DNA of 64,000 bases, from the NCBI GenBank assembly GCA_003225295.1, contig QHYZ01000049.1:62001-126000 (forward strand), written 5' to 3'. Shown piece by piece: positions 35,657-43,515 of this stretch (position 1 is the stretch's first letter; each line of letters opens with the position of its first letter). The DNA is from Acidobacteriota bacterium (GTDB taxonomy: Bacteria > Acidobacteriota > Terriglobia > Acidiferrales > UBA7541). The position numbers and the translations under genes are program-made. The notes beneath the pieces were generated by a model. The model was given only the letters and a program-made list of their open reading frames with translations. It was not told where the DNA came from and did not search any database.

Positions 35657-36649
35657 TCACCCTGCCTTCCGTCCCGCCAGCGGAAACAGCGTCGGCTCGA
35701 CAGGTGCAGTATCGGCAATAGCCTCGAGTTGCGGGTAGTGCTGCCGGAGCGGCTCAGGAACCTTTACTTTCGATCCTTTCAGGATGCTGATGAGCTGCAG
35801 GGCGTTGACAACGGACTTTCCTTGAAAGTGATTGTTGGTGACCACAAACGTCTCGCGGGCCCGTTCGGCGATTTTGCGCACCCGCGTGATCCAGGGAGCC
35901 AACTCTGCGGCGGAGTAAAGATAGTTGTAACGCTCGTGAGCGGGAATCGTCGCGTCATCAGTGAACCAGGTGTCGTAGCGGCGGCCGTGAAGCCGCACGT
36001 ACCCGACGGCCGCGGTGGCTTGAGCGGAGGGCGCAATCGATCGCCCGATGATGGGTTGGTCGATGTTGCAAAAACTGACGCCGCTGGCATGCAGCAAATC
36101 CCACGTTTCAGGAGAATCCCACGAAGCGTGGCGAACTTCGACGACCAGAGGATAGTCGGCGAAGCGCCTGAGAACCGCCGAGAGATACGCCACGGCCTCC
36201 CCAGTGCGATGAAACGAAAAAGGGAATTGCAGCAGAACTGCCCCAAGCTTGTTGGCCGCGCGAAGCACGTCAAAGCCCGCGCGAACGGCGCGCTCGTCTG
36301 CCGCGCTGGCGCCCGAAATTGTAGGTCTGATGTCATGCGTGAAACGTTGCCACAGCTTGGCGGTGAAAACAAACCCCGGATTCGCCGCCACGCGATCGAC
36401 CCATTGCGCCGCGTAGTCCGGACGCAGCGGCTGGTAAAACGAAGTGTTGATCTCGATGGTGTCAAAGAATTCCGCGAGATAGGTCGCCTGGTGGAATCCT
36501 TTGGCACGGCGAGAAGGATAAACGTACCCAGCCCAGTCGGGATATGACCAGCCCGCGGGGCCTACGCGGAGGATACCGATCGGCGCCGCATTGGCCGACG
36601 ATGTGGTTTCGTTGAACCGAGGCTTAGTTTGTGAATTGCGCCGCGCCAT
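35657..36649 (-). CDS. DUF72 (YecE-like) protein
   Basis: A 330-residue TIM-barrel-like protein of the DUF72 family. Characteristic pieces are VGPAGWSYPDW near the N-terminus, FDTIEINTSFYQPL, VVEVRHASWDS and YVRLHGRRYDTWF, and the C-terminal VVTNNHFQGKSVVNAL. The biochemical function of DUF72 is not established. The ATG at 36649 is chosen over an upstream in-frame start because the family begins shortly after it. Confidence 0.9.
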   Translation of the reverse strand: MARRNSQTKPRFNETTSSANAAPIGILRVGPAGWSYPDWAGYVYPSRRAKGFHQATYLAEFFDTIEINTSFYQPLRPDYAAQWVDRVAANPGFVFTAKLWQRFTHDIRPTISGASAADERAVRAGFDVLRAANKLGAVLLQFPFSFHRTGEAVAYLSAVLRRFADYPLVVEVRHASWDSPETWDLLHASGVSFCNIDQPIIGRSIAPSAQATAAVGYVRLHGRRYDTWFTDDATIPAHERYNYLYSAAELAPWITRVRKIAERARETFVVTNNHFQGKSVVNALQLISILKGSKVKVPEPLRQHYPQLEAIADTAPVEPTLFPLAGRKAG

Positions 36650-36838
36650 GAAGTGGCGCAGGTGGTTTGCGCCCACAGCAGAGTAGAGGGAGGGAGGAGA
36701 AGTGTCAACGCATGCGAGGTCAAAACCTTGGTCGTCGTTGCCCCCGGCGTCTCGGGCTGCTATGCTTTTCGGCGATGCGGTGCAATCAGGCGAACCTTGT
36801 CTCCCTCCCCTTTCTCAGCTTTTCCTACAGGTGCACAC

Positions 36839-37192
36839 ATGAAACTCTCCATCAGTTACAAAAATGTCGAGTCGCACAAACCGGTTGAGGCCGAAGTCGA
36901 GCGGCACATCAGTAAGCTGGGAAAACTGTTGCAGAGCTACTCGCCGGATCTCGTGCAATTGCACGGCGCATTTTCAAAGACCCCGCGCACCGACGAGAAT
37001 TCCTGCTCGCTGAATTTGTCGTTGCCAACGGGAACGCTGCATGCCACAGGCACCGGGGTAACGGTGCGGGCCAGTTGCAAGAAAGCCTTCAGCGAACTTG
37101 AAGGGCAAGTCAAAAAACACCAGGCCAGGCTGCGCAAAGACTACGAATGGAAACGCAAGCGCCCTCTCCCACGCGCCGAAGCTCTTTCCTGA
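36839..37192 (+). CDS. ribosome hibernation/HPF-like protein
   Basis: A 117-residue HPF/RaiA-fold protein that in its family binds the 30S subunit and suppresses translation in stationary phase. The core starts MKLSISYKNVESHKPVEAEV, and the basic C-terminus (KKHQARLRKDYEWKRKR) fits rRNA binding. It lacks the dimerisation tail of long HPF, so it is a short form. The open frame runs 62 codons further upstream, but ATG 36839 begins the conserved domain. Confidence 0.88.
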   Translation: MKLSISYKNVESHKPVEAEVERHISKLGKLLQSYSPDLVQLHGAFSKTPRTDENSCSLNLSLPTGTLHATGTGVTVRASCKKAFSELEGQVKKHQARLRKDYEWKRKRPLPRAEALS

Positions 37193-37657
37193 ATCTGCGC
37201 CAGCACGCCCAGGTGGTTGCCCGCCGCCCGGCAGCCCATCCTCAGGAACTACTCTCGCGCTGGCACGGCGATGCGGTCGCGTGACGGTTGCGAGCACGCC
37301 ACAACAAGAAATTCTAGCCGTTGGGGCGTAGCTCAGTGATCGAGCATCGGCCTTTTAAGCCCCCCAGCGTCCTGTCCTGATCGGCCGTGATGTGTCAACT
37401 CATGCCATGTCAAAGAGATGGAGAAAATCGTTGCTGCCCCGGCGCGTCCGTTGAACCTAGCAAGCCAAGTGACACCAGAACTGACACAGCCCTGTCAAAT
37501 TCTCTGCAGCAACATGGCCACGCCGGGAAGGTCAGCATGCGGAGACCAGGCGTGGGAGCGTAATGAAAAAATAAGAAGAAATGTTTGTCGTGGTGATAGT
37601 GTCAAGCTCCGCGGATCGCGGGTTGGGCAGGCCCTTTGGAGGCGTGAATATCTCATC
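37193..37657. other. intergenic region with tRNA remnant
   Basis: About 465 bases after the HPF gene. It holds the 5' half of a tRNA-Lys (37323-37365) and otherwise no convincing gene; an 85-codon frame at 37418 has no recognisable features. It marks the border between housekeeping genes and the catabolic region. Confidence 0.5.
37323..37365 (+). pseudogene. 5' fragment of tRNA-Lys (anticodon TTT)
   Basis: GGGGCGTAGCTCAG followed by a paired D-arm (GCTC/GAGC) and a CTTTTAA anticodon loop reads as the first half of a tRNA-Lys gene. The anticodon stem pairs only partly, and no T-arm (GGTTCGAATCC-like) or 3' acceptor strand follows, so it is a fragment rather than a functional tRNA. Such 5' or 3' pieces often mark past integration events. 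Confidence 0.55.
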
Positions 37658-37711
37658 CAGCTAAAAGAGATTTAATACTGTTTTCAGGAATATGACTTTG
37701 GTAGTGACATA
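37658..37711 (+). promoter_or_regulatory. upstream element, copy 1, before first MmgE/PrpD gene
   Basis: A 54-base block that matches 40561-40614 at 44 of 54 positions, including 17 identical bases TTAATACTGTTTTCAGG and a shared TGACATA. It lies 85 bases before the start codon, nearly the same distance as copy 2 (87 bases). Probably promoter plus operator, duplicated together with the gene. Confidence 0.65.
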
Positions 37712-37796
37712 GTCTCATCACCAGGATCGACCCGATTTGTGCCACCACCTGGGAACAAGTTGAGGCCATTGCAAAGCGCCCCAGGAAGGGGAAAGC

Positions 37797-39320
37797 ATGA
37801 AAGAGGAGCGAAGGAAGTACCGGCCGGCAGAGAGCGGCGGCGCAATTCTTTCCCGGCGCGGCTTGTTCGAACTTGCGGGCCTGGCTGTTGCCACCGCTGC
37901 GATTCCGCCTGGGGCGGTGATGGCCAAACCTTCTCCCAGCGGTGATTCGAATGGGCAAGGTGTGAGCCCGGTCATGGACAAGCTCAGCAGATACATGAGC
38001 GAAGCCAGCGGCCGCGCGCTGCCCGATGAGGTCACCGAGAAAACGAAGCAGCACATCCTGGACACTCTGGCGGCGATGATTTCGGGTTCGCAGCTGACAC
38101 CCGGGCGCGCGGCGCTCGAATTCGCTGGCGCCTATGGTGGAAAAGAGGTCGCGACCGTAGTTGCCTCGAAAATTGTATGCGGCCCGATCGAGGCGGCACT
38201 GACCAATGGAGTGTTGGCCCACGCCGACGAAACCGACGATTCGCACGCCCCGTCGCAATCGCATCCTGGTTGCGCGGTAGTGCCTGCTGCGCTTGCGGCT
38301 GGAGAGCGGTTTGGCATCCACGGGACACACTTCCTGCGCGCCGTGGCGCTGGGCTACGACGTTGGACCGCGTTTCACGATGACCCTGGGCGGGCAGCAAT
38401 TTGAAGCGGAGAGTCACTGGAGCACGCATAGCATCTCCCCACTTTTCGGCGCGGCGGCAGCCGCCGGCTGCGCGGCGGGCTTGAGCGTGAAACAGATGCG
38501 ATTCCTACTGGGATATACGGCCCATCAATCGTCCGGCCTTGGCGCATGGAACCGCGACACCGACCACATCCAGAAGGCATTCCACTTTGGCGGAATGACG
38601 GCGCGCAGCGGGGTCACATCTGCCTTGATCGTCCAAGCCGGATGGACCGGCGTTGAGGACATTTTCTCGGGAAGAGATAATTTCTTTCAGGCATACAACC
38701 CTCATGCTAATCCCCCCGGACTGACCGAACAACTTGGCGAACGTTTTGAAATCATGCGCACGAATATCAAAAAATGGCCCGTGGGTTCGCCGATCCAGGC
38801 GGCTCTAGATGCCCTGGAGATCCTGCGAAAGCAGCGTCCCTTCAATGCGAATGAAGTGCAGCAGGTCTCCGTGCGGCTGGCGACAGATGAGGCGGCGATC
38901 GTGAACAACCGCGAGATCCCGGACATTTGCCTGCAGCACATGATGGCGGTGATGGTGATGGACAAGACGGTCACGTTCAGTTCGGCACATGACAAAGCGC
39001 GCCTGAAGGATCCGGCGACGCTCCGGGAACGGGAAAAGGTGAAATTGATTGCGGATGAGCAGTTAGAACGCCTCATGCCTTTGCGCGTGGCGATCGTGGA
39101 GGTCCAACTGACGGAGGGAGGGCACCTCACACAGCGGGTTGATAGTGTTCGGGGCACTCCCAACAACCCCATGACCGGTGAGGAGATTGTTGCTAAATCT
39201 CGTGATTTGATAGCGCCGATCCTCGGACCGGCCCAGTGCGCCAACCTCATGGACAGAGTGCTAAACCTGGAACGAGTAAAAGATATCCGGGAACTGCGGC
39301 CCTTACTGCAGCGAGCCTGA
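37797..39320 (+). CDS. Tat-exported MmgE/PrpD-family protein, paralogue 1
   Basis: A 507-residue member of the family that includes 2-methylcitrate dehydratase and cis-aconitate decarboxylase, normally cytoplasmic. Here a twin-arginine signal is present (SRRGLFELAG, RR at 20-21, cleavage likely after VMA at 43), placing it in the periplasm. The active-site stretch NGVLAHADETDDSH and later AHQSSGLGAW, NIKKWPVGSP and the C-terminal lid are intact. It is closely similar to paralogue 2 downstream and sits directly before tarD. The reaction is unknown; a dehydratase, decarboxylase or epimerase acting on a di- or tricarboxylic acid is the family expectation. Confidence 0.88.
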   Translation: MKEERRKYRPAESGGAILSRRGLFELAGLAVATAAIPPGAVMAKPSPSGDSNGQGVSPVMDKLSRYMSEASGRALPDEVTEKTKQHILDTLAAMISGSQLTPGRAALEFAGAYGGKEVATVVASKIVCGPIEAALTNGVLAHADETDDSHAPSQSHPGCAVVPAALAAGERFGIHGTHFLRAVALGYDVGPRFTMTLGGQQFEAESHWSTHSISPLFGAAAAAGCAAGLSVKQMRFLLGYTAHQSSGLGAWNRDTDHIQKAFHFGGMTARSGVTSALIVQAGWTGVEDIFSGRDNFFQAYNPHANPPGLTEQLGERFEIMRTNIKKWPVGSPIQAALDALEILRKQRPFNANEVQQVSVRLATDEAAIVNNREIPDICLQHMMAVMVMDKTVTFSSAHDKARLKDPATLREREKVKLIADEQLERLMPLRVAIVEVQLTEGGHLTQRVDSVRGTPNNPMTGEEIVAKSRDLIAPILGPAQCANLMDRVLNLERVKDIRELRPLLQRA

Positions 39321-39352
39321 GCAAAATAGATTTTCGTCGGAAAGGCGGAGTG

Positions 39353-40522
39353 GTGAGGATTGTAGATATCCGCGAGACCGTAGTGCCCATCAAATCGGGA
39401 ATTCGAAACGCCTATATTGATTTCAGCCAAATGACCGTAAGTGTCCTTGCGCTGGTTACGGATGTGGTACGCCAGGACAAGCCCGTGGTCGGTTTCGGAT
39501 TCAATTCGAACGGCAGATACGCGCCAAGCGGACTGCTGCGCGATCGCTTTGTTCCGCGGCTCAAGTCCGCGGACCCTGAAACGTTAGTCGACGAAAGCGG
39601 CGAAAATCTGGATCCGATGCGAATCTGGGACGTGGTCATGCGGAATGAAAAACCTGGCGGACACGGCGAAAGATCGGTGGCCGTGGGTGTGCTGGATATG
39701 GCGGTGTGGGATGCGGTGGCGAAGATCGCCGGGGTGCCGCTTTTCCGGTTACTCGCAGACCGTTTTCGGGGAGGAGTCTTCGACGACAAAGTATTCGTTT
39801 ATGCGGCGGGCGGTTACTACTATCCGGAGAAAGACTTATCTGCGCTACAGAATGAGATGCGCGGGTATCTCGATCTTGGATACTCCGTGGTGAAGATGAA
39901 GATCGGTGGAGCGCCGCTTTCGGAAGACTTGCGGCGAATAGAGGCGGTACTAAAAATCCTGAAGAGTTCCGACCAGTTGGCGGTGGATGCAAACGGCCGC
40001 TTTGATTTGGAGAATGCCATTGCCTATGCTCGCGCACTTGCCCCCTACCGGCTGCGTTGGTTTGAGGAGCCAGGCGACCCGCTGGACTTTGAACTGCAAG
40101 CTAGGGTCGTGAATCATTATGCGGGAGCAATGGCCACGGGCGAAAATCTGTTCTCTATGCAGGATGCGCGAAATCTGATTCGCTACGCGCAAGTGCGGCC
40201 GGATCGCGACATCTTGCAGTTCGATTGCGCTTTGAGCTACGGCCTGGTCGAATACCTTCGAATTCTGGGCATGCTGAAGGACTACGGGTGGTCGCCAATC
40301 CGCTGCATTCCGCACGGAGGGCACCAGATGTCGTTGAACATCGCAGCGGGTCTGGGGTTGGGGGGCAACGAATCCTATCCAGGAGTTTTTCAGCCGTTCG
40401 GTGGATTTGCTGATGGGATACCGGTCAAGGACGGCTACGTCAAGCTGCCGGAGATTCCGGGCATCGGTTTTGAGGCGAAGGGAGAATTGTTCCTGGTTAT
40501 GAAGGCGCTGACGGAAAACTAG
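39353..40522 (+). CDS. tarD: D-tartrate dehydratase (enolase superfamily)
   Basis: Dehydrates D-tartrate to oxaloacetate in the cytoplasm. The 389-residue protein matches, as I recall it, the characterised Bradyrhizobium enzyme closely along its length. Family residues are all present: KMK (K181/K183) base motif, Mg ligands D212, E239 and E264, D291 and the His of IPHGGHQMS (H321), plus the family string GFNSNGRYAPSGL near the N-terminus. The open frame extends 39 codons upstream, overlapping the previous gene, but GTG 39353 (after AAAGGCGGAG) starts at the conserved RIVDIRE. It lies between two exported MmgE/PrpD paralogues, 32 bases after the first. Confidence 0.92.
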   Translation: MRIVDIRETVVPIKSGIRNAYIDFSQMTVSVLALVTDVVRQDKPVVGFGFNSNGRYAPSGLLRDRFVPRLKSADPETLVDESGENLDPMRIWDVVMRNEKPGGHGERSVAVGVLDMAVWDAVAKIAGVPLFRLLADRFRGGVFDDKVFVYAAGGYYYPEKDLSALQNEMRGYLDLGYSVVKMKIGGAPLSEDLRRIEAVLKILKSSDQLAVDANGRFDLENAIAYARALAPYRLRWFEEPGDPLDFELQARVVNHYAGAMATGENLFSMQDARNLIRYAQVRPDRDILQFDCALSYGLVEYLRILGMLKDYGWSPIRCIPHGGHQMSLNIAAGLGLGGNESYPGVFQPFGGFADGIPVKDGYVKLPEIPGIGFEAKGELFLVMKALTEN

Positions 40523-40540
40523 CTGAATGTGCATGCGATT

Positions 40541-40557
40541 GGAACGAAACGTGTTCC
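40541..40557. promoter_or_regulatory. GGAAC-N7-GTTCC inverted repeat
   Basis: Perfect five-base arms around seven bases, between the tarD stop and the second upstream element. It is not followed by a T-run, so a regulatory site is more likely than a terminator. No equivalent precedes copy 1. Confidence 0.35.
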
Positions 40558-40560
40558 CCG

Positions 40561-40614
40561 CAGCTAAAAAAGAATTAATACTGTTTTCAGGTATTCGATT
40601 CGGTTAATGACATA
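40561..40614 (+). promoter_or_regulatory. upstream element, copy 2, before second MmgE/PrpD gene
   Basis: Second copy of the 54-base block described at 37658, containing ATACTGTTTTCAGGTAT, which is an imperfect inverted repeat (ATAC...GTAT, TG...CA). It lies 87 bases before ATG 40702. Confidence 0.65.
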
Positions 40615-40701
40615 CCTTCAATGCGCGGTCGAATCCGTTGTGCTCCCGCACTCCTTAGCAAATTCACTCTAGCGCAAGGTGCCCGGAGGGGAAGAACACG
40701 C

Positions 40702-42243
40702 ATGGGACATAGCGGACGCACAGATGAACCGGCAGGGAGTGGCGGGGCAGTTTTGACCCGGCGGGACCTGCTTGAACTCGCCGGCTTGGCGTTCGCAACA
40801 ACGGCCATCCCGCCTGTGGCAGCGTTCGCTGAGGCAGTCGGCAGCCAGGATGAGGCGGCGCTAGGGGTGAGTCCAGTCATGGACAAGCTCAGCAGGTATA
40901 TGAGCGAAGCGTGTGAGCGTGGGCTACCTGACGAAGTGGTGGAAAAAGCGAAACATCACATTGTGGATACGCTGGCTGCGATGATTTCCGGCTCGGAGAT
41001 TCGTCCGGGACACGCAGCGATAGAATTTGTGCGCGCCTATGGTGGTAAAGAGGTTGCGACGGTAGTCGCTTCAAACATCGTGTGCGGTCCCATCGAAGCG
41101 GCGCTGGCCAATGGAGTGCTGGCTCACGCTGACGAGACTGACGATTCGCACGGTCCGTCCCGCTCGCATCCCGGTGTCTCCGTGGTTCCCGCGGCATTGG
41201 CTGCCGGCGAGCAGTTTGGAATTTCCGGGAAACACTTCTTGCGCGCCGTGACGCTTGGTTATGATGTCGGGACGCGGGTAACGATGAGCATGGGTGGGCC
41301 CGGTTACCAGGTGGCTACCCACCGGAGCACTCACGGCACGGTGGCTGCTTTTGGCGCTGGCGCGGCCGCTGGCTGCGCCGCAGGTCTGGGGGCCCAGCAG
41401 ATGCGTTTGCTGCTGGATTACAGCGCTCAACAAACATCGGGAATGGGAGCCTGGAGCCGCGACACGGAGCACATGGAGAAGGCTTTCCTATTTGGGGGAA
41501 AACCCGCAGCCGGCGGAGTCACTGCCGCGATGCTGATCCGCTCAGGTTGGACAGGTGTTGACGACATTTTTTCCGGCCCTGACAATTTTTTTCAGGCCCT
41601 GGCGCCCAGGGAAAATGGCGTCGTCAAGGCCGATCCGACGCAACTCGTCGAAAAGCTCGGGGAACGCTACGAGATCACGCGGACGAACATCAAGAAATGG
41701 ACGGTGGGTTCACCAATTCAAGCTCCGCTCGATGCGCTTGCCGGTTTCTTCAATCGGCGCTCGTTTACCGCCGACGATGTACAGAAGGTGGTAGTGCGAA
41801 TCGCCAGCGACGAAGCCAACACGGTGAGTAATCGCGACATGCCGGACATCTGCATGCAGCACATGATTGCGTTGATGTTGCTGGACAAGACCGCGACGTT
41901 CCGATCGGCTCACGACAAAGCGCGCATGAAAGATCCTGACGTGCTAAGGCAGCGCGCCAAAGTGCAGGTGGTTGCCGACCCACGGATCGACGCCCGCCGT
42001 CCGAGACGCGAAGCCATCGTGGAAGTGACGCTCGCCGACGGCACACAGATGAGCGAGTGGGTCCGAGACGTACGCGGGACAGCCGAGAATCCGATGCCGC
42101 GCGAGGAGGTCGTTCGGAAGGCCCGTGACCTTATCGCGCCGGTGCTGGGAGGCGCAACTTGCGCGACCCTGATCGACAAGCTGTTGGCTCTCGAGAACGT
42201 GAAGGATATCCGCGAACTTCGCCCTGTGCTTCAGCGAAGCTAA
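40702..42243 (+). CDS. Tat-exported MmgE/PrpD-family protein, paralogue 2
   Basis: A 513-residue paralogue of the gene at 37797, with long identical stretches such as GVSPVMDKLSRYMSEA and GVLAHADETDDSH. The twin-arginine signal is LTRRDLLELAG (RR at 20-21), cleaved probably near 43. ATG 40702 follows GGAGGGGAAG and gives the same signal-peptide geometry as paralogue 1; the open frame extends 27 codons further. The retained Tat signal in both copies argues that export is functional. Confidence 0.88.
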   Translation: MGHSGRTDEPAGSGGAVLTRRDLLELAGLAFATTAIPPVAAFAEAVGSQDEAALGVSPVMDKLSRYMSEACERGLPDEVVEKAKHHIVDTLAAMISGSEIRPGHAAIEFVRAYGGKEVATVVASNIVCGPIEAALANGVLAHADETDDSHGPSRSHPGVSVVPAALAAGEQFGISGKHFLRAVTLGYDVGTRVTMSMGGPGYQVATHRSTHGTVAAFGAGAAAGCAAGLGAQQMRLLLDYSAQQTSGMGAWSRDTEHMEKAFLFGGKPAAGGVTAAMLIRSGWTGVDDIFSGPDNFFQALAPRENGVVKADPTQLVEKLGERYEITRTNIKKWTVGSPIQAPLDALAGFFNRRSFTADDVQKVVVRIASDEANTVSNRDMPDICMQHMIALMLLDKTATFRSAHDKARMKDPDVLRQRAKVQVVADPRIDARRPRREAIVEVTLADGTQMSEWVRDVRGTAENPMPREEVVRKARDLIAPVLGGATCATLIDKLLALENVKDIRELRPVLQRS

Positions 42244-42322
42244 AGGGCCGGCTTATTCGCGGCCGCAAAGCTTCAGCCCGTGCAAAGCAAATGCAGGGAA
42301 AGTTCAGTCGAGGAGCAAAAGA

Positions 42323-43432
42323 ATGAAAAGGCACACGGCAATTTTCCTGGCTTTGTGTGTGGTCTTGATTCCGGCAGCGAGGTGCCAGACCAGCGCGCCA
42401 CTGAAAGAGATCCAGAGCATCCCATTGCCGAATGTTGAGGGCTATTTCGACCACATGGCGGTGGACATCAAAGGCCAGCGCCTGTTCGTTCCAGGAGAGC
42501 ACCAGAGGACCATTGAAGTTGTGGACCTGCGCGCCGGCAAGGTGATCCATACGATCACAGGTTTTGGAGGAGATCCCCGCAAGACCATCTATCTCCCTGA
42601 GACCAACGAAATCTGGGTGGACGACGGAGATGCCACGTGCAAAGCATTTAGCGGGGATACTTACGAGCTGGTCAAGAACATCCCGTTGACCGGACATGAA
42701 CTGGACAAAGATTCGAGAAGAGTGCCAGATAACGGCGTTTATGATCCGGCCAGCCATCTATTTTACTTGGGTGACCGGGCCGATGGCCTCAAGAAAGAGG
42801 GTGCTAAAGGTTCGATCGAAATCGTGGACCTGAAGAACGGCAAGCTCGCGGGAAGCATCGAGGTCGACGGGCTGAATCCGGCGGGGCTGGTGCTGGATCC
42901 AGCGTCGCCAAGAATGTTTGTAGTGATGGGTGACACCAGCCAGGTAGTGGTCATTGATCGAGAAAAACGCAAAGTGATCGCCATGTGGCCTATCACCGGG
43001 GGGCCGGAGCCCCATGCTGTGGACGTCGATGCGGCCCACCACCGGCTGTTTATCGGCAGCCGCGTGAAACGGTCACATATCTATAAGCCCGGTAAATTGG
43101 TGGTGATGGATTCGGACAGCGGGAAAGTGATCGATGCGATCGACACAGAAGGTGGTGTGGACGAACTCGTTTTTGACGTGCCAACCAAACGCATCTACTA
43201 CACCGGAACAACCGGCTTCGTGGAAGTGTTCAAACAGGTCGACGCGGACCACTACGAACGACTCGGGAGAGCTGCGACCGGACCGATTGCGAAGACCACG
43301 CTGCTGGTGCCCGAACTCAAGCGGTTTTACGCGGCGATCCCGAGGCTGGTTATCCTCGTGCCTCCTATTCCTCAATCAAAGGAGGCAACCATCGAAGAGG
43401 CCAAGATACTGGTTTACGATGTGGTTCCCTAA
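42323..43432 (+). CDS. secreted YncE-like beta-propeller, copy 1
   Basis: A 369-residue exported protein: a signal peptide (residues 1-22, ending AARCQ) and a seven-bladed YVTN/YncE-type propeller. Blade motifs include GYFDHMAVDIKGQRLFV, IEVVDLRAGKVIHTI and PHAVDVDAAHHRLFI. GAGGAG precedes the ATG. It shares FDH...D...RLF and the C-terminal LVPELKRF-type signature with the propellers at 49918 and 56751. It starts 79 bases after the second MmgE/PrpD gene, probably co-transcribed. Function unknown; binding of a ligand or partner at the outer surface or in the periplasm is likely. Confidence 0.88.
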   Translation: MKRHTAIFLALCVVLIPAARCQTSAPLKEIQSIPLPNVEGYFDHMAVDIKGQRLFVPGEHQRTIEVVDLRAGKVIHTITGFGGDPRKTIYLPETNEIWVDDGDATCKAFSGDTYELVKNIPLTGHELDKDSRRVPDNGVYDPASHLFYLGDRADGLKKEGAKGSIEIVDLKNGKLAGSIEVDGLNPAGLVLDPASPRMFVVMGDTSQVVVIDREKRKVIAMWPITGGPEPHAVDVDAAHHRLFIGSRVKRSHIYKPGKLVVMDSDSGKVIDAIDTEGGVDELVFDVPTKRIYYTGTTGFVEVFKQVDADHYERLGRAATGPIAKTTLLVPELKRFYAAIPRLVILVPPIPQSKEATIEEAKILVYDVVP

Positions 43433-43515
43433 ACCGTTGACCAGGATTTGGAAAAGCGTCGCCTGCCGGCTGGAGGGAACGCAGGGTAGCGCGGGTCTTA
43501 GAACTTACCGGAATC

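Noticed and set aside
37418-37675. 85-codon plus-strand frame
   Set aside because: It has no ribosome-binding site or domain, and it overlaps the regulatory element before the MmgE/PrpD gene.
40541-40557. GGAAC-N7-GTTCC as a transcription terminator of tarD
   Set aside because: The stem is short and no T-run follows; kept only as a possible regulatory repeat.
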